A program made the translations under genes and the position numbers. 64,000 bases of DNA from assembly GCA_009760855.2 (NCBI GenBank), contig WPIO01000115.1, positions 912,501-976,500 on the forward strand. The letters are read 5' to 3'. Position 1 is the stretch's first letter. The number at the start of each line of letters is the position of its first letter. Shown piece by piece: positions 1 to 12,279 of the stretch. The notes under the pieces were generated by a model. The model was given only the letters and a program-made list of their open reading frames with translations, searched no databases and was not told the origin of the DNA. Source of the DNA: Cristatella mucedo (taxonomy: Eukaryota > Bryozoa > Phylactolaemata > Cristatellidae).

Positions 1-1515
1 ACCAGCTGAACTCGTGTATTGAAACTTTAAACCTGGCTAGTAAGTTCCAATCTGGATTTGGAGCTAATCGCTCCACAGTCGGCGTTGCTTAGATTGGACG
101 ACGACCTACTAAAAATGCAGATATAGGTAGAGTGTCTCTGCTTGTCTTCCACGATCTTTCGGCAGCTGTTTATACTGTCGATCACCAAGTTTTTCTAGAG
201 CGGCTCTCATCTCGCCTGGGCATCACTGGCACTGCTCGGCAATGGTTCACGTCATATCTCGGTGGGAGACTCCAGAGTATTGATGTGAATAAACAAAGAT
301 CATCCGAGGTACCTCTGAAATACGGGGTACCTCAAGGCTCATTGCTAGGTTAATAATAATAATATTGCACTTGATCGGTTCTTTTCATAGTTTATACTCT
401 CCCTCATGCTGACGTGATTGTACGCACAATATAGGCTTTCACTTCTATGCCAGTTACACTCCGTTGTACCTCTGCTTTGATCCCTCTCAGCCTCCGAGCA
501 CCTCGAACTCTCTCAACTCACTTGCTGCATATTTTGACGACATCCACACAGAGATGGCAGACAATTTTTTTAAAACTAGACCTTGATAAAACTAACTTAT
601 TAGTTAGGGCAAACCCTATGTTAATCAGAAATTGGAAAGGCTGACCCCAACAATTGGCTCTGCCAGCATTTCTCCCGCTGAATCAACTCGAAGTCTATGT
701 GTCATGTTCCAAAGTGACCTCTTGGTAGACGACCACATCAGCTCCACAATCAAGTCTGCCTACTTTCAGCTACACAACGCTGCTAAAAGTCGGGCTTGTT
801 TAGATAAGGATACCACGTCTAAGTTGGTCCATGCATTTGTGATATCCATTCTTCACTTCTGTAACTCACTGCTTTCTGGCCTACTGGCATGTGCAATCAG
901 GCGATTACAGCTGGTGCAAAACTCTACAGCTAGGCTTCTCTGTCGTGAGCTTCGCAGTGCTTCATCACAACACTTTTCGCCGACCTGCACTGGCTCCCAG
1001 TCAAGCAATACATCGACTTCAAGGTTTTATCGCTTACCTTTAGATCACTTCATTCTCTGGCTCCCACCTATCTCTCAGATATACTTCCAGGCCAAAACAA
1101 GCATCGTACCACCAAATTTTCAGAATCCAACAATTTACAAATACCTCGTACAAACCTACTGCGAATCAAGTTCGTATGTTCCCAAAGCTTGGAACTCCCT
1201 CCCGAATAGCGTCAATACGGCCCTGACTTAAGCACATTTAAAAAGACCTAAAAACACCTATGTAAGATCACAATTAGTTGGTCCCTGTGATTCGTCCTTC
1301 ATGTGCTTATGCACGTTGAAACTGTGCATGCTGCTACTAACCACATTTGCAAGCTGATCCTGTGCATGTCACCCCTAACCATGTTATTCATGTTTTTGTT
1401 GAGCATGATATTACTCACCATTCAATCGCGTTTCCCCGTGCAGCAAATATAAATCGCCTAGAAAGACATTGAGTTCTATGAGGTCACTTTATTAAGTGCA
1501 ATATTATTATTACTA
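1..1515 (+). mobile_element. LINE family A copy (L2-like), RT to 3' tail, left end cut by window
   Basis: The copy starts inside the RT, at the segment that reads as the 'ADQLNS' block in better copies. It runs through RT, the C-terminal domain and the 3' UTR to an (ATT)n tail. RT frames survive at 132-353 (motif A DLSAA and motif B GVPQGS), and C-terminal frames at 447-644 and 632-1231. The catalytic box is destroyed: the YADD position reads YASY near 447-460. Frameshifts and a short foreign insert at 351-375 break the reading frame. It is a dead copy; the family assignment is sure, the exact clade (L2 within the Jockey/CR1 group) is inferred from motifs and tail. Confidence 0.9.
351..375 (-). 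mobile_element. Micro-insert of LINE A 3' terminus inside RT
   Basis: Twenty-five bases made of (TAA)n followed by TATTGCACTTGAT interrupt the RT at the segment that reads GGTCCGGTTC in intact copies; here GGT lies on one side and CGGTTC on the other. The insert is the reverse complement of the last bases of the family A 3' end plus its tail. One C of the target is missing. Confidence 0.75.
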
Positions 1516-1563
1516 TTATTAAATTGTTCAACTAGCTACTTAGCAACAAGTTTTGATAAAGGA
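1516..1563 (-). mobile_element. Small LINE family C RT fragment
   Basis: These bases resemble the minus-strand segment at 28380-28430 (shared TGCTTAGCAACAA-type and TTTGATAA words, with substitutions), which is the 5' RT region of a family C copy. Too short to say more. Confidence 0.4.
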
Positions 1564-2405
1564 GATTCCTAGCAATATCTAACTTAGTGCTACTAGTGAG
1601 CATAGAGGGTAATAGCAACAATATTTAGTTAGTTCAGGCATCCATTCAAATTTGAGTTTTAATATCCCGCTCTAAAACCGTAATTTATAAACTGCTCGGA
1701 GTGTCAATCAAGTCTCATAACTAATGAACATGAGTCGTATCTATTCAAACTTGATGATTGCATTTAACTATATTTAGCAACTCGTGACGCCTAGGCGATC
1801 TTATACATCAATTGTGATGAAAGTATCTGCACGGAATAAAACAGTGGCTTTCAATGGTTGACCTTTTATTTCGTTGCTATTCAGCAGTCGTACAATGCTC
1901 AATGTGCTGACAATGTGCCTTTGGATACATGATCTCGTTTTTTTTAACCTAGATGACATTCTGCAACGAAAAAAGGGGATAGGTTATTCTCATAAGTAGA
2001 AATTAATTTTATTTATGCAAAACACATTGGAAGGTAATCTTTAGAATATGTCACAAGGTGAATCGACTTTTGAATTCACAACTTTATTAGAAAAGCAGTG
2101 CCCGAGTCAGCACTCTCACAATGAAGACATTTTAAGCTGTCGCAATTACTTATCGTATTGCTCTCGGCCAGCTAATTCCAAAACAGATTTAATTTTTAGC
2201 ACGACAGTAACTAAGCAAGCAACTAATCTCGTTTTTATAAACTTGCTATTTTAAATTATTCGGTCTAAATTGGAAACAATTCCTGGCATTTCTTCTCACT
2301 GGGCACCGTATTCATAATTCGGAAACAATTTTCCCGCCCTGACTTGGGGCATCTAGTCATGAGCTATTTTTAAGGCCCTTTAGATTGTCTTAGTTTAGTC
2401 TCAGT
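1564..2405. other. No gene recognised
   Basis: AT-rich sequence. A 68-codon open frame at 2048-2254 has no recognisable motif, no supported splice sites and no similarity elsewhere in the window. I see nothing else. Confidence 0.5.
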
Positions 2406-2407
2406 CC

Positions 2408-3015
2408 ATAATAATAATAATAAACTTGATAAAGCGGCCTCAGAGATCTCAATCTTTTTCTAGTCACTTCCCATTTGCTGCAAAGTGAAACGTGATTGAA
2501 TGGTGAGTAATGTCATGTTTGATGAACCATATGAATACCATTGTTATGGTTGACAAACACAGAGTCAGCATGGAAGTGTGGTTAGTGGCAGCATTCACAG
2601 TGTCAGCACGCAAAAGCACAAAAATTAAGAGTCACCGGACCCAAGCAATGCCTTCCTAAATAAGTGTGTTTACAAGTTATTTTTTAAATGTGGTCAAATC
2701 AGGGGATGTTGTGACACAAGTAGTGAATGAGTTCCAGGCTTTTGGAGCATACGAACTAAGTGCACGATCTCCAAAGGATTTTAGGTTTGCATCAGGTATT
2801 GCTAAAATTTTGGATTCCAAAAATCGGGCGGAACGATGCTTGGCCTCGTGGGGAGTAGATCTGAGAATTAAGCTGGAGCGAAAGAATGAAGTGACCTTAA
2901 AGTTAGTGACAAAACCTTGAAGCTAATTTATTGCTTGACTGGTAGCCAGTGCGGGTCAGCGAGAGGTGGCGGGATGTGGCAACTGTGAGACTCACGACAA
3001 GCAAGGCAAGACTAT
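2408..3015 (-). mobile_element. LINE family A 3' part (C-terminal domain and 3' UTR)
   Basis: It reads on the minus strand from about 3015 to the (ATT)n tail at 2408. The C-terminal block is recognisable by the reverse complement of the 'YLSD..P..AKHRTT' and 'LPVK' region, then the 3' UTR hairpin and tail. 5'-truncated. The plus-strand open frame at 2666-2920 is the antisense shadow seen in every copy. Confidence 0.85.
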
Positions 3016-3297
3016 TTAAATGAAGAAATACCAGCTCAGTTTTAATTTTAATACTTTCAGAATCACTATAAGATAGTTACTGCATCGATATAAAAGAGCT
3101 GTAATGAAAAATACATCACATCTCTAACAATAATACTGAATCAAATTGGTTAGATAGGCTTATGAAAGTGATATTGTCACTGATACAATGTGTTTAAAAG
3201 TTCCGATATTAATAAAATAAACGATGGTGTAGCAAATTGGTCAATATAAGCATTTTCAACGTAAAACTCAAATGCATAAATTTATAGCTCCATACAA

Positions 3298-3923
3298 TTA
3301 AGAGAAGTAGCACTCACCTGTATGGCAAGAAGCGTAGCAATCCACCTTGGTGTCAAATCGATTCTTATTACCGAGGCATCCGCCATAGACGAAGCGTTTG
3401 CAGTCACATGAATTGTGATCGTAGTAGAATTTTTTAAAGAATCCTCGGCAAGGTCCAGTTACGGGGGGCAATCTGCAAACTGGAAAAGGGAATTTCGATC
3501 GCATCACATATTTAGCTGGTCTTTCACTGGTGGAAGAAAAAAATTCATCTCAGTGGCTCTATGAAGTAAATCAGGTTTGCCTTTAAAATTAGTTGATTTA
3601 AGAGAGAACATGCATGTCATAAGTTGATTTTATTCTCATCATAACTCTGTATATAACAGCTCGCGAAACATTTTCGGCAATGTAGAATTTTCACACACCT
3701 GAAGTTTCCTCAGCTGCGACCTAAAAAGAAAAATTTGGAACACTTACGGAACGTGGAAATACTTCAACCACAAACATAGCAAGCGGCCTGATCCAGAAAA
3801 CTCTTTGCCTAGAGTTTTATGCATCTCAAGGATTGCAGCGACTAGCATATACTTTTATGGCCACGGATTACTTACCGAAAAGCAAATGACAAGAATGATT
3901 GACAGTGCTGACTTCATTTTCAT
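3298..3923 (-). CDS. Secreted single-domain Kunitz/BPTI-type peptide, split gene
   Basis: Three exons can be placed on the minus strand. Exon 1 (3923-3876) encodes a signal peptide; it may start at 3923 or at a second ATG at 3917, and the second gives 14 codons as in the paralogue. A GTAAGT donor follows. Exon 2 (3720-3699, 22 nt) lies between a pyrimidine-AG and GTGTGT and carries acidic residues at the likely mature N-terminus. Exon 3 (about 3515-3318) holds the Kunitz domain and ends at CAG|GTGAGT. Introns are phase 0 then phase 1, usual for such modules. The six canonical cysteines have 8, 15, 7, 12 and 3 residues between them, with YGGC and GNKNRF. The residue after the second cysteine (P1) is Arg, which in the family suggests a trypsin-like protease target. 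An extra cysteine lies two residues before the third canonical one. The 3' end is uncertain: the frame reads through the last donor to a stop at 3298, or splices to an acceptor near 3106. A toxin, anticoagulant or plain inhibitor role cannot be told apart from sequence. Confidence 0.85.
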
Positions 3924-6900
3924 TGACCTAAGGCGAACCACCACACCTTACCTTGCATGTACAGTCTTACAGTGACACAAAACTCCATTAGTTGTGCAGA
4001 AAACACGTGGGGCGTTTTTGTCTCACAAAGTAAAGAATTGTCCTGGGAAGTAGAACCTGCCATTTAACTACAGTACTATAGCTGAATAAATTTTAAAGAA
4101 TTCTCACTGATTGGTTTTGTGATTTTACTTCTCCTAGAGAAACCACTCTGATCACCTGTAATGGATCAAGGTCAAATTGCCTTAATAAATCGCGATCCGA
4201 CAAATGAAGTGTAAAACTGCAGTAGTTAGACTGCAGTCGGCTGATTCGATGAGTATCTGGGGCTTCTTGGAGCATTATGTAGAATTTCGCTACTGTAATA
4301 TGTAAACATAACAGGCTCCCCTAAGACTTTACTTCATATCTTGTTAAATTATTATTGGCATTTATAAAAATATATGGTGAGGAGACTGCAACGACCATTA
4401 ACGTTAGATTCAGACTTTTTACTTGGATAATGTGTACATAATAATTTCAGTTCTATTGTGGTACTGTGTAATATCGTGCGTTTTCTTGTTCCTGCTACAA
4501 TAATATTATCAGTTTTACAGTAAAAAATGCCAAGTTTCTTTGAAATATATAGAGAAATTGCACTAGGCTTATACAAGAATACACAGACAAGCTACGCGGT
4601 GTATTTTCAATATATTGTCTATAATTATTTAATAGGAAATTCATTCTCGCAGTGCAAGAGAAAAGCAGACAACTTGTGCAAGAATGTTAATCTAGGTAAT
4701 GATAGAAGACTTACCTTCGCAGCAATGCTCTGCCGCTAAACATGCATTGAGTATTGTCAATATCCCAACGGTTTAATGAAATCACTTCTAGAGGGTCTGA
4801 TTTAAATCCAAATAAAATAGCACATCAGCATTTGGGGTTCTGTCATTACCTTTTAGAGCCCTTTACTATGTAAATATGGTTTAAAGACTGAAATTTAAAC
4901 CTTATAAATTATGAAAGTTACCCACTTCAGTTTAATCTCGTTGATCTATGATTGTTTCTAAATTAAGGGGTTAATTAATATTATCTTGAAAAAATGTTAA
5001 AAGTATCGAAATCAAGGTGTAGATTATAATAAAATACTTAAACCATTAGTCAGCTATTAGGTAAATTATTTCTACGTGTCTGAGTTAGCATAGTTCAATT
5101 CTAGTAATAAGTTTGTGCATTTTGTAGGTTTGTAAAGAAGTAGTAATTACAAAACAAGTTTACTGATCATCGAGTAATAATTCAAGACCACAGGCTAACA
5201 ACTGTTTCTGATATTGCAGGGAACTCGACTTATAAAGAGCCTTCCTACGTCTACTTGGAGGTGATACGATAAGCTTGTTAAAGATTCCATTATAACAGCA
5301 AACTGCTTGGAAAATTGGTTGTTAGCCATTAGTGTAATAGGTGAAGCTGACGCTTCTACATTTGAGGATTCATAGAAATACATAATAATGTTAATAACAA
5401 GCAAAATATGCAGTTAATCTCTTTTAGATGTGCTTTAAAGATAGCTTACTTGTTGTTTAGTAAAAAAAAGACGTTAGCTCAGTCTGCACAAAAACGCTAA
5501 AGATAATTCACGTGAAACCTGCACATGCTGATGGGATTTCGAAAACATACATACGCTTCTGTCAAGCTGATCTCTAGGCTTTTAGATCATTAGAGCTAAG
5601 CACACACAGTATATAAAGGATTTGAAATCGTTCTTCAGACGTAAAGCTAAAAGGCTGAGTAAAATAGCGAGTAGTATGATATCGAACCTGATTGAAAGTA
5701 GTTCCCAATCAGGTTTGCCAAAGTGAGCGTTTTCGAGGACCTAAAAATGAGTGACAAAAACTTCGGTTGTGTCGATACCCTACTTGATAAAGTAAATGTC
5801 GCAGAGAAGCAGTGTAATTTAGGGAATACTATACGATTCGCAGCACGAAGCTTAGCCACCAATTTTTCAATTGGCCGTTGGAATTTAATTATAAAGTTCA
5901 GAGGTACTGCCAGCTCTTAGTTGCAGAGGTTGAAATTGGTTGCCACATATTCTTTGCTAACTTTGATGCTATAATCTGATGTAAATGATATAAACAAGAA
6001 GAATTGTAATTTCATATCGTCTGTAGGCAGATTTTAAAGTGCAATTGGTTTAGTCTAGTGTAACGTTGGTAAGGCTTCAATCTGACTAGCTGACTTAGAG
6101 ACTAATACAAGATTTTTGAATATCAATGGTTGCCTAAGCAAATTAGCAGTTGAAGATTCATCAAAGGATATGGGACTGTTATGTTTTCTATCATTCACGT
6201 CACGTCCCAAATACTAGCAGGAGTTTTCATGTTCAACATGTGTGAAGTGGCTACCCAGTCTGACAGAAGCCCAGTTCACCTCTTCATGTACCTAGGCGGG
6301 CAGCTTTACGGTTCCCTCGTTAGAGATAACGAAGACGATTAAACGTTGTAAACATTTTAGTTTCATGGCAATACATAAAATTTACCAAAACAGCAATACA
6401 ATTCAAAGCAAAAAATATAGCTCTGGAAATCATAAGCACGTCAAATGCACTACCAAGGTTTAGCTTGACATACCTTACACTCGATTCTTCAATGAAGGGG
6501 AAGGAGGTTACTCCACCGAAGCTGTCGTTTGAAAGCTACCGTGGGCAGTTACTTTTATATTGCAGAATTCGCTTACTCATCCATAGCCACATCGTTGTTC
6601 GCAGAAAGTAAACTCACGACTGGGTGAGCAATGATGTAGGGTTTGATGCTGGTAGCCTGGACAGTCCAAGCACGTTGCAAGTCAGGCTAGTAAGTATGTG
6701 ACATTAGTTAGGGCAATCGTGATCGACACACCGGAGATATAAAAATCAGGGACATCATGACTCTACTCCTATGTTACCTAAAATTGTTCCACTTCCATTT
6801 ACTACTTGGTAGTGCAGACTAATGACAGTCATGCTACCTAGATCGGGAGGTAATCAGTAGTTGTTAGGAGAGGTAAGCCGACATTGCTCGAGTGATGGTG

Positions 6901-8335
6901 TATTTGACTCAATCTCAACTTGTACTGTGCAAAGGTCAATAGCTGATCTTACCTTTTTATAGCCACGGAATACTATGTGTATAGCCTTCTCAATTCGGAT
7001 CGTCAGCCAAACTCGTACGGTTGCGACGAAGGTACCAGCACAGATTGGCTTGTTTTACAAGCGAATCTATCGATAATATATTTTCATTTTAGTTAATTTT
7101 GAACACAATTGGTTAAGTCTATGCCTATACAATAAATTTGATGAAATTTTACTTCGTAATCATAGCCGAGAGACCTTATGAGAAATAACAATTACCCGAT
7201 ACTAGACATCAAGACGCATTAAATATTTTAGTTACCCGTTTTGATCTATCAATGCAAGCTAATACACTCGGAACATCAATACTTAAGAGCTTTAGGAAGC
7301 CGTTTCTGAAAGCATCACTGGAGAATCCGGGTTGCAAAAAACGTGTTAGGGCGAGACATCCAAACTCTATGAAGACCTATACACTCTGATGGTTGCGAAA
7401 GGTGTGGTTGTGCAGGCGAAATCTAGTTTCATCTTTGTCAGACATGAAATTCAATGAAATCTTTGTTGTGAGTCGGAGAGAGCACAATACTACGAGCTTC
7501 TTGAAAACGATTGTACCATCATTTTAATTCCAGCTAGCCACAGGTTTTCTTGTTCTCCCCTGACTTTACGTAATATGTTAACTTCAGTTGAGCAGTACGT
7601 TTTGAGTATTTTTATCGAAAAATTGATGCGACAAAAAACAGTGAGGTGCCCGCCTCAAAGAAACTAAAGCAAAGTCGGTTTACCACGTCTGCTCTTTTGG
7701 AAACTATCCGGATAAATCATGGCTGGTAAAGAATTAACATGACTGTTTTGGCTATTTCTCTAGTTTTAAAAACCGTAGCGAGTAATCAGCCAAATAGTTA
7801 CTTTGGTGTTCTTCTTAAGATTTCTTTCGCTAGCGATTTTTACTTAAGAAATTGCACTGATTTTTCTTAGTTTTATAAAAATCTTAATACAAGTAGTGTA
7901 AGATTTATTTCTAGGCTGAATACATTCTTAAGGATGGACTGAACACTTTTTCAAGCTAGCCGCCAAAAGGCCAAAGTGGCCTCCGTCTTACGGTGATCGT
8001 TAAGGATCAATTCAAAATGTGGCTTTGATTGAATACTTTGAGCATTTGCAGCTGGTTATCGCTGTAAAATATTCGTAGTTCGAGTTGGAAGTAACTTATT
8101 AAGAATGTCTGCATTGCTACAACGTTAGATTAAAGGTACCGTGACTATGCACTTACAGGCGTTCCCATAAAATACTCGTTAGCACACTTTGAATTAAGCA
8201 GCACGAGACTTCAGAGAACCAAAAGAGTGAGCTGCCTAATATACTGTTGTAATAAGGTCTTTATTTGAGGACAGTCAAACGCAGCTACTAGTCTTGAAAA
8301 AACTCGCTCCGTGCAAGAATCGAATGTATCCCAAG
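3924..8335. other. Long stretch without recognisable genes or repeats
   Basis: AT-rich, with scattered short open frames (4093-4275, 4352-4576, 4527-4739, 5195-5404, 5647-5862, 5723-5920). None shows motifs, a clear splice context or similarity to other parts of the window. The region just upstream of the Kunitz gene (3924-4100) may hold its promoter, but I see no definite TATA box. It could include introns of a gene whose exons lie elsewhere. Confidence 0.4.
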
Positions 8336-8339
8336 TTGA

Positions 8340-9310
8340 TATGCTAGGCGGGAAATGAGGCAGATTATTGAATTATCTTAGCGTTCGTCAAGATCCCTGT
8401 TTGTGGGAAATATCAAACTCGTCGTGTCGGAATTAGATAATGAGGCAAGTGGTTGTCTAGTGAAAGGTCACATTCAAACAGTACACGTGGATATCATGCA
8501 GGCGCTGCAGGTGTTGAATCTAAGTGTCTTTTTGGCTGCTTAGTTTACATTGATACTCTTTTGTTTTGGCTGAATTGATACTGCACACGTTGCTTAACTT
8601 ATGCTATTGACATTATTATTGCCGGTGCTGTCATCTAGAGGCCGGCAGACCTTGACATGTGACTCTGGGTCTCTATGAACGAGCATCATGGCTTTGTCTT
8701 TCTCAGTAGCTTTTGTACATCGGCAGGGACCAGCCATATTTCAAGTGCTCAGTTTAAATCATTGAGAGTTAACAAACCATATTTGTATGCAGGGTCTGAG
8801 TGTGTCAACCCTAACAATGCTACGCTTGTTGTAATTGAGCATAAAACCACTAACCATTGTTTCGAGCTTCTTTTGCAGCTAATGTAAAGTGCCTAGAACG
8901 CGATTGAGTTGTTTGAAAGCATTTTTTCAAAAGTATAACTATTGTTAACATCACATCAGAAATAGGTAGTTACAGTGCTTTCGTAAGAGCTGTGAAAACA
9001 AGAGGGAAATTTATTCGAACACTGTAATATGTTGGAAGCCAAGTTGCATCAAGTTCGGGATAAATGGAAAGCACTGCGATTATGAGGGTAGTGCAGGTGC
9101 ACTCCATTCGTTGCTTATTCCTCTCCTTTCAACTGCTAATAGAACAGTGTCTTAGGAAACACATGCGACTTTTGATTTCGCAGTGAGCACGCATCATGAC
9201 AAAGATCCAGGTTGGTTGTCATGAAACATATTTCCGAAAATTTCCGAACCCCTTAATGCACTGATTAGATGTTTCAAGTATAAATCAGTTCGCGGACGAA
9301 AAGCAGGTGG
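8340..9310 (+). repeat. Dispersed repeat D, copy 1
   Basis: About 970 bases match the reverse complement of 32800-33720 almost end to end, and the part from about 8640 matches 46370-46985. Order: a 40-codon shared open block near 8400-8530, a stretch with TGACTC and TTTCTCAGTAGCTTT, a LINE A-like 3' UTR end at about 8760-8930, then a unique distal block (GTGCACTCCATTC to about 9310). The family is not one I recognise. The open block shows mixed silent and changing differences, so it need not be protein coding. Confidence 0.75.
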
Positions 9311-9364
9311 CATCATTATAAACATTGGAACCTTAAGATAGGATGATCAGGTCACAAAGATCGT

Positions 9365-10470
9365 CCTAGCATCTATAAAAACATTGTTGAATCGCAGATA
9401 CACAATCCCAAAATTCTGATACCGACGATTAATCCTTTTCTTAGTCCGGCCAGTAATCAAGAAACTAATACTACACCAAAAGAACTTAATCAAATACCAC
9501 TGAGTCTCCCTTCTAACGTTACTGTAAAAGACACTGGAAAGAGTCGTGGCAGACAAGCTGAACTCATATAATAAAACTTCCAACCTTGCAACTGAGTTCC
9601 ATTCTGGTTTTAGAGATAATCACTCCACAGAGTTAGCATCGCTTCGGGTGTATAACTGCACAATGAGACTGAGGTTGAGTGCCACTGCTCGTTTCGCTTG
9701 ATCTTTTGGTGAATTATGATACTATCGATCCCCAAGACTTTCATGGGTGCCTCTCATCTCGCTTGGAAATCACTGGCACTGTTTTGCAATGGTTCAGTTC
9801 CTATTTAATTGGGAGACTGCAGAGTATTGATACAAACGGCCAAGATCATCTGCCGAACACCCTAAATATGAGGTGCATTAGGGATCTGTACTTGGTCCCG
9901 TTCTTCTCAGGGATTATACTCCCTATCTTGCCGCTGTGAGTACCTAGCACAATCTAGGCTTTCACTTCTATGCAGACGACACTCTGTTTTACTTTTACAT
10001 TGATCCCTACCAGCCGTCCAGCACGTCAAAATCTCTTAACTCGCTTGCTGTTTGTATTGATGACATTTGAACATAGTTAGCAGCAAAACTTTTTTAATTG
10101 AATGATGATAAAAAACTTACTAGTTTTGGGCAAACCAAGTGTGCTCCAGGAATCGAAAAGGCTAACACTCAAAATTGGCTTTGAAAAGAGCATATCTCTT
10201 CTTGAATCTGTAAGAAATCTAGGTGTAAGGCTCCGAAGTGACATTTCTTTAGAGGAACACATTAGCTTCACAATCTAGTCCGAATACTTTCAGCAACATG
10301 ATATTGCTGAAATTCAGGCTCTTTTAGACAGCGTTTTCACATCTAGATTGGTTCATGGATCTGACACATCCCGTCTTGACTTCCACAACTCACAGCTTGC
10401 TGGTCCATTGGCCATTTCACTCAGGTGCTTACAGCTGGGTCAAACGTCTGCAGCTAGGCTTTGAGATAAA
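9365..10470 (+). mobile_element. LINE family A copy, linker to C-terminal domain, internally deleted
   Basis: It begins with the linker words matching 18820-18880 (AAAAACATTGTTGAATC), skips about 270 bases present in the 18605 copy, then resumes just before the RT at about 9460. RT motif A (YDTIDPQ) and the YADD box (near 9970-9990) are visible, with a frameshift between. The C-terminal part follows to about 10470, where similarity stops without 3' UTR or tail, so the 3' end has been lost. Confidence 0.8.
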
Positions 10471-12279
10471 CAAGCCAGAGATAATTTAATCAAGGAGGTC
10501 AAGGCTCTGTTTAATTCGAAGTAAACGATGTGCTACTTTAGAACATTATAGGCAGACTAACCGCAGTCGTTTTTAACGACAACCGGACGTTACCAGTGGT
10601 TGTCGTGAAAGGTAAGCCAGCAATACAGATGTGATGCAGCGTCGAAGTCCATATCTTAACGGACAACGGACATGCCATTACGTTCCAGCGGAGTATTGTT
10701 TGTAGGTGAAATACTATGCTTACAGTCTTCGCCATCCGTCGAGTTTGTTGACTCAGTGGTTAAGGTACAGGCCCCGACCACGATCAAGGTGAACGTATTT
10801 GATGGTCAAGATCGCGGGCCCGAGCTCGTGGCATACGTGATTGCTTAAAAAAAGACTGGGTTTTATTCGTGTGCTAAACAAGTGAATTGTGTTACATTTG
10901 TGTTGTACTTTTCTTATTGTTGGCCAAACTGATGCACCTACAAAATTGCTACCTAAGAAGATAAACTTGCTTTATAAGCTAATCGATGGACTTTTGATTT
11001 GGATTTGCAGTGAATTTTGACTACCATTTTGCACATCTATGGTCAGATGAAAACTCTTCTGTAGTTCTATGAGGATATTCAAAGCCCAAAGAGTTTATAC
11101 GGTATATAGTTTGTCAAAATTAGGCATTAAGACTGGATGAGTTTATAAACTTCCTGTTTGAACCTATTAAGATAATCCTGAGCTTGTGTGCAATCGACAC
11201 TAAGCAGCTGTTGGTATCAGCAAGTCTTCTCGCTGAAAATACGTTAGAGCAAGACGTATGAATTAAGTTAGAAATCCTTGTTTAAACCGATGCAAATCGA
11301 GTGAATTTTCTGGTGACATCTAGTTGTCTCGTGGTCACAGTAGCCCGTGCGTTAAACTCAGACTTAATCATTGTGGAGAGACACAGGGGGAAGCACCACA
11401 AGCTCCCTGACCAAGCTCAATGCAAGGCCGTCGCATACAGTCTCAGCCAGCCAACTTTCTTTTACTGTTCGGGACTGACTTTTTGAAAGATGGTAACTAC
11501 TGGTGTGCAGTAAAGTCTGCCTAATTTTAATTAACTGAAAGTCGTTGTCTTTAGTGAGATTAGGTTCCCGCCTTCAAGTGTCCAAAATACCACCAGTTTA
11601 TCATGTAGTCAGCATAGAACTCTTGTCACACTTTCGACCTGGAAAATAATTTCTTGTGACAAGAGCCACTGGATAATCTTCGTTTATTCATTTTTCATTC
11701 AAGTAATAGGAGATTTTATTTTTAGGCCGACTTGATCCCCATCGCCGGAATACGATTTCAGCCTATTCAATTCGAGGAGTACCCAGCATACGTCTAATCA
11801 GGGTCGTCAAGAATCAATCACAAATGTCACTCTGCCTGAATGGTTATTCGGATAAATTACAGTTCGGCGTTAGGAATATCTTTAAAAAAATCATTGGCCT
11901 TCGATCACCATAACTTAGCGATTACAGAGCTTACAAAATACAATCGATCACAATCTCAGAACATAAATGAAAGTGTATGCAGACAAGCAGAAAAATGAGG
12001 TTCTTGCTGATATTATTGTAATAAGGCCTTTGCTAGAAGTGATTCAAACCCTATTTGAGATTCATCAAACTAAATTTTTCAAAAGTATTCGAAAAATACT
12101 TCTGAGATGTGCTTTTTTCTTAAAAGGCTACAGATTCTGTGTATGTAAGTGATTTGGCCAAGTCATCGCTTAAGTGATAGCAATTGTTTAAAATTTACAA
12201 GTTCAATATATTTTATTCAGTACTCTATTCATTAAGATTGGTTGTGAGGGCTTTCTCAGGCTGATGCTCAAAAGTGTTT
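10471..12279. other. No gene; one SINE-like segment inside
   Basis: Apart from the tRNA-like segment near 10745-10870 and a short similarity of 11280-11340 to 46390-46450 in repeat D, nothing is recognisable. Open frames at 10538-10735 (minus), 11301-11486 and 11967-12152 (plus) lack motifs. Confidence 0.4.
10745..10870 (+). repeat. Possible tRNA-derived SINE
   Basis: The words CTCAGTGGTTAAGGTAC resemble a tRNA D-arm (RNA polymerase III A box). About 60 bases further on, GATCGCGGGCCCGAGCTCG could be a degenerate B box. No second copy of this exact sequence is in the window, so the call rests on the box arrangement alone. Confidence 0.35.

Noticed and set aside
5647-5920. Overlapping open frames on both strands
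   Set aside because: Similar lengths on opposite strands, no motif, no splice context and no second copy.
8400-8530. Conserved 40-codon open block of repeat D as a gene
   Set aside because: The differences between copies 1 and 2 change amino acids about as often as not, stops lie just upstream in both, and copy 3 lacks it. Not enough to claim selection on a protein.
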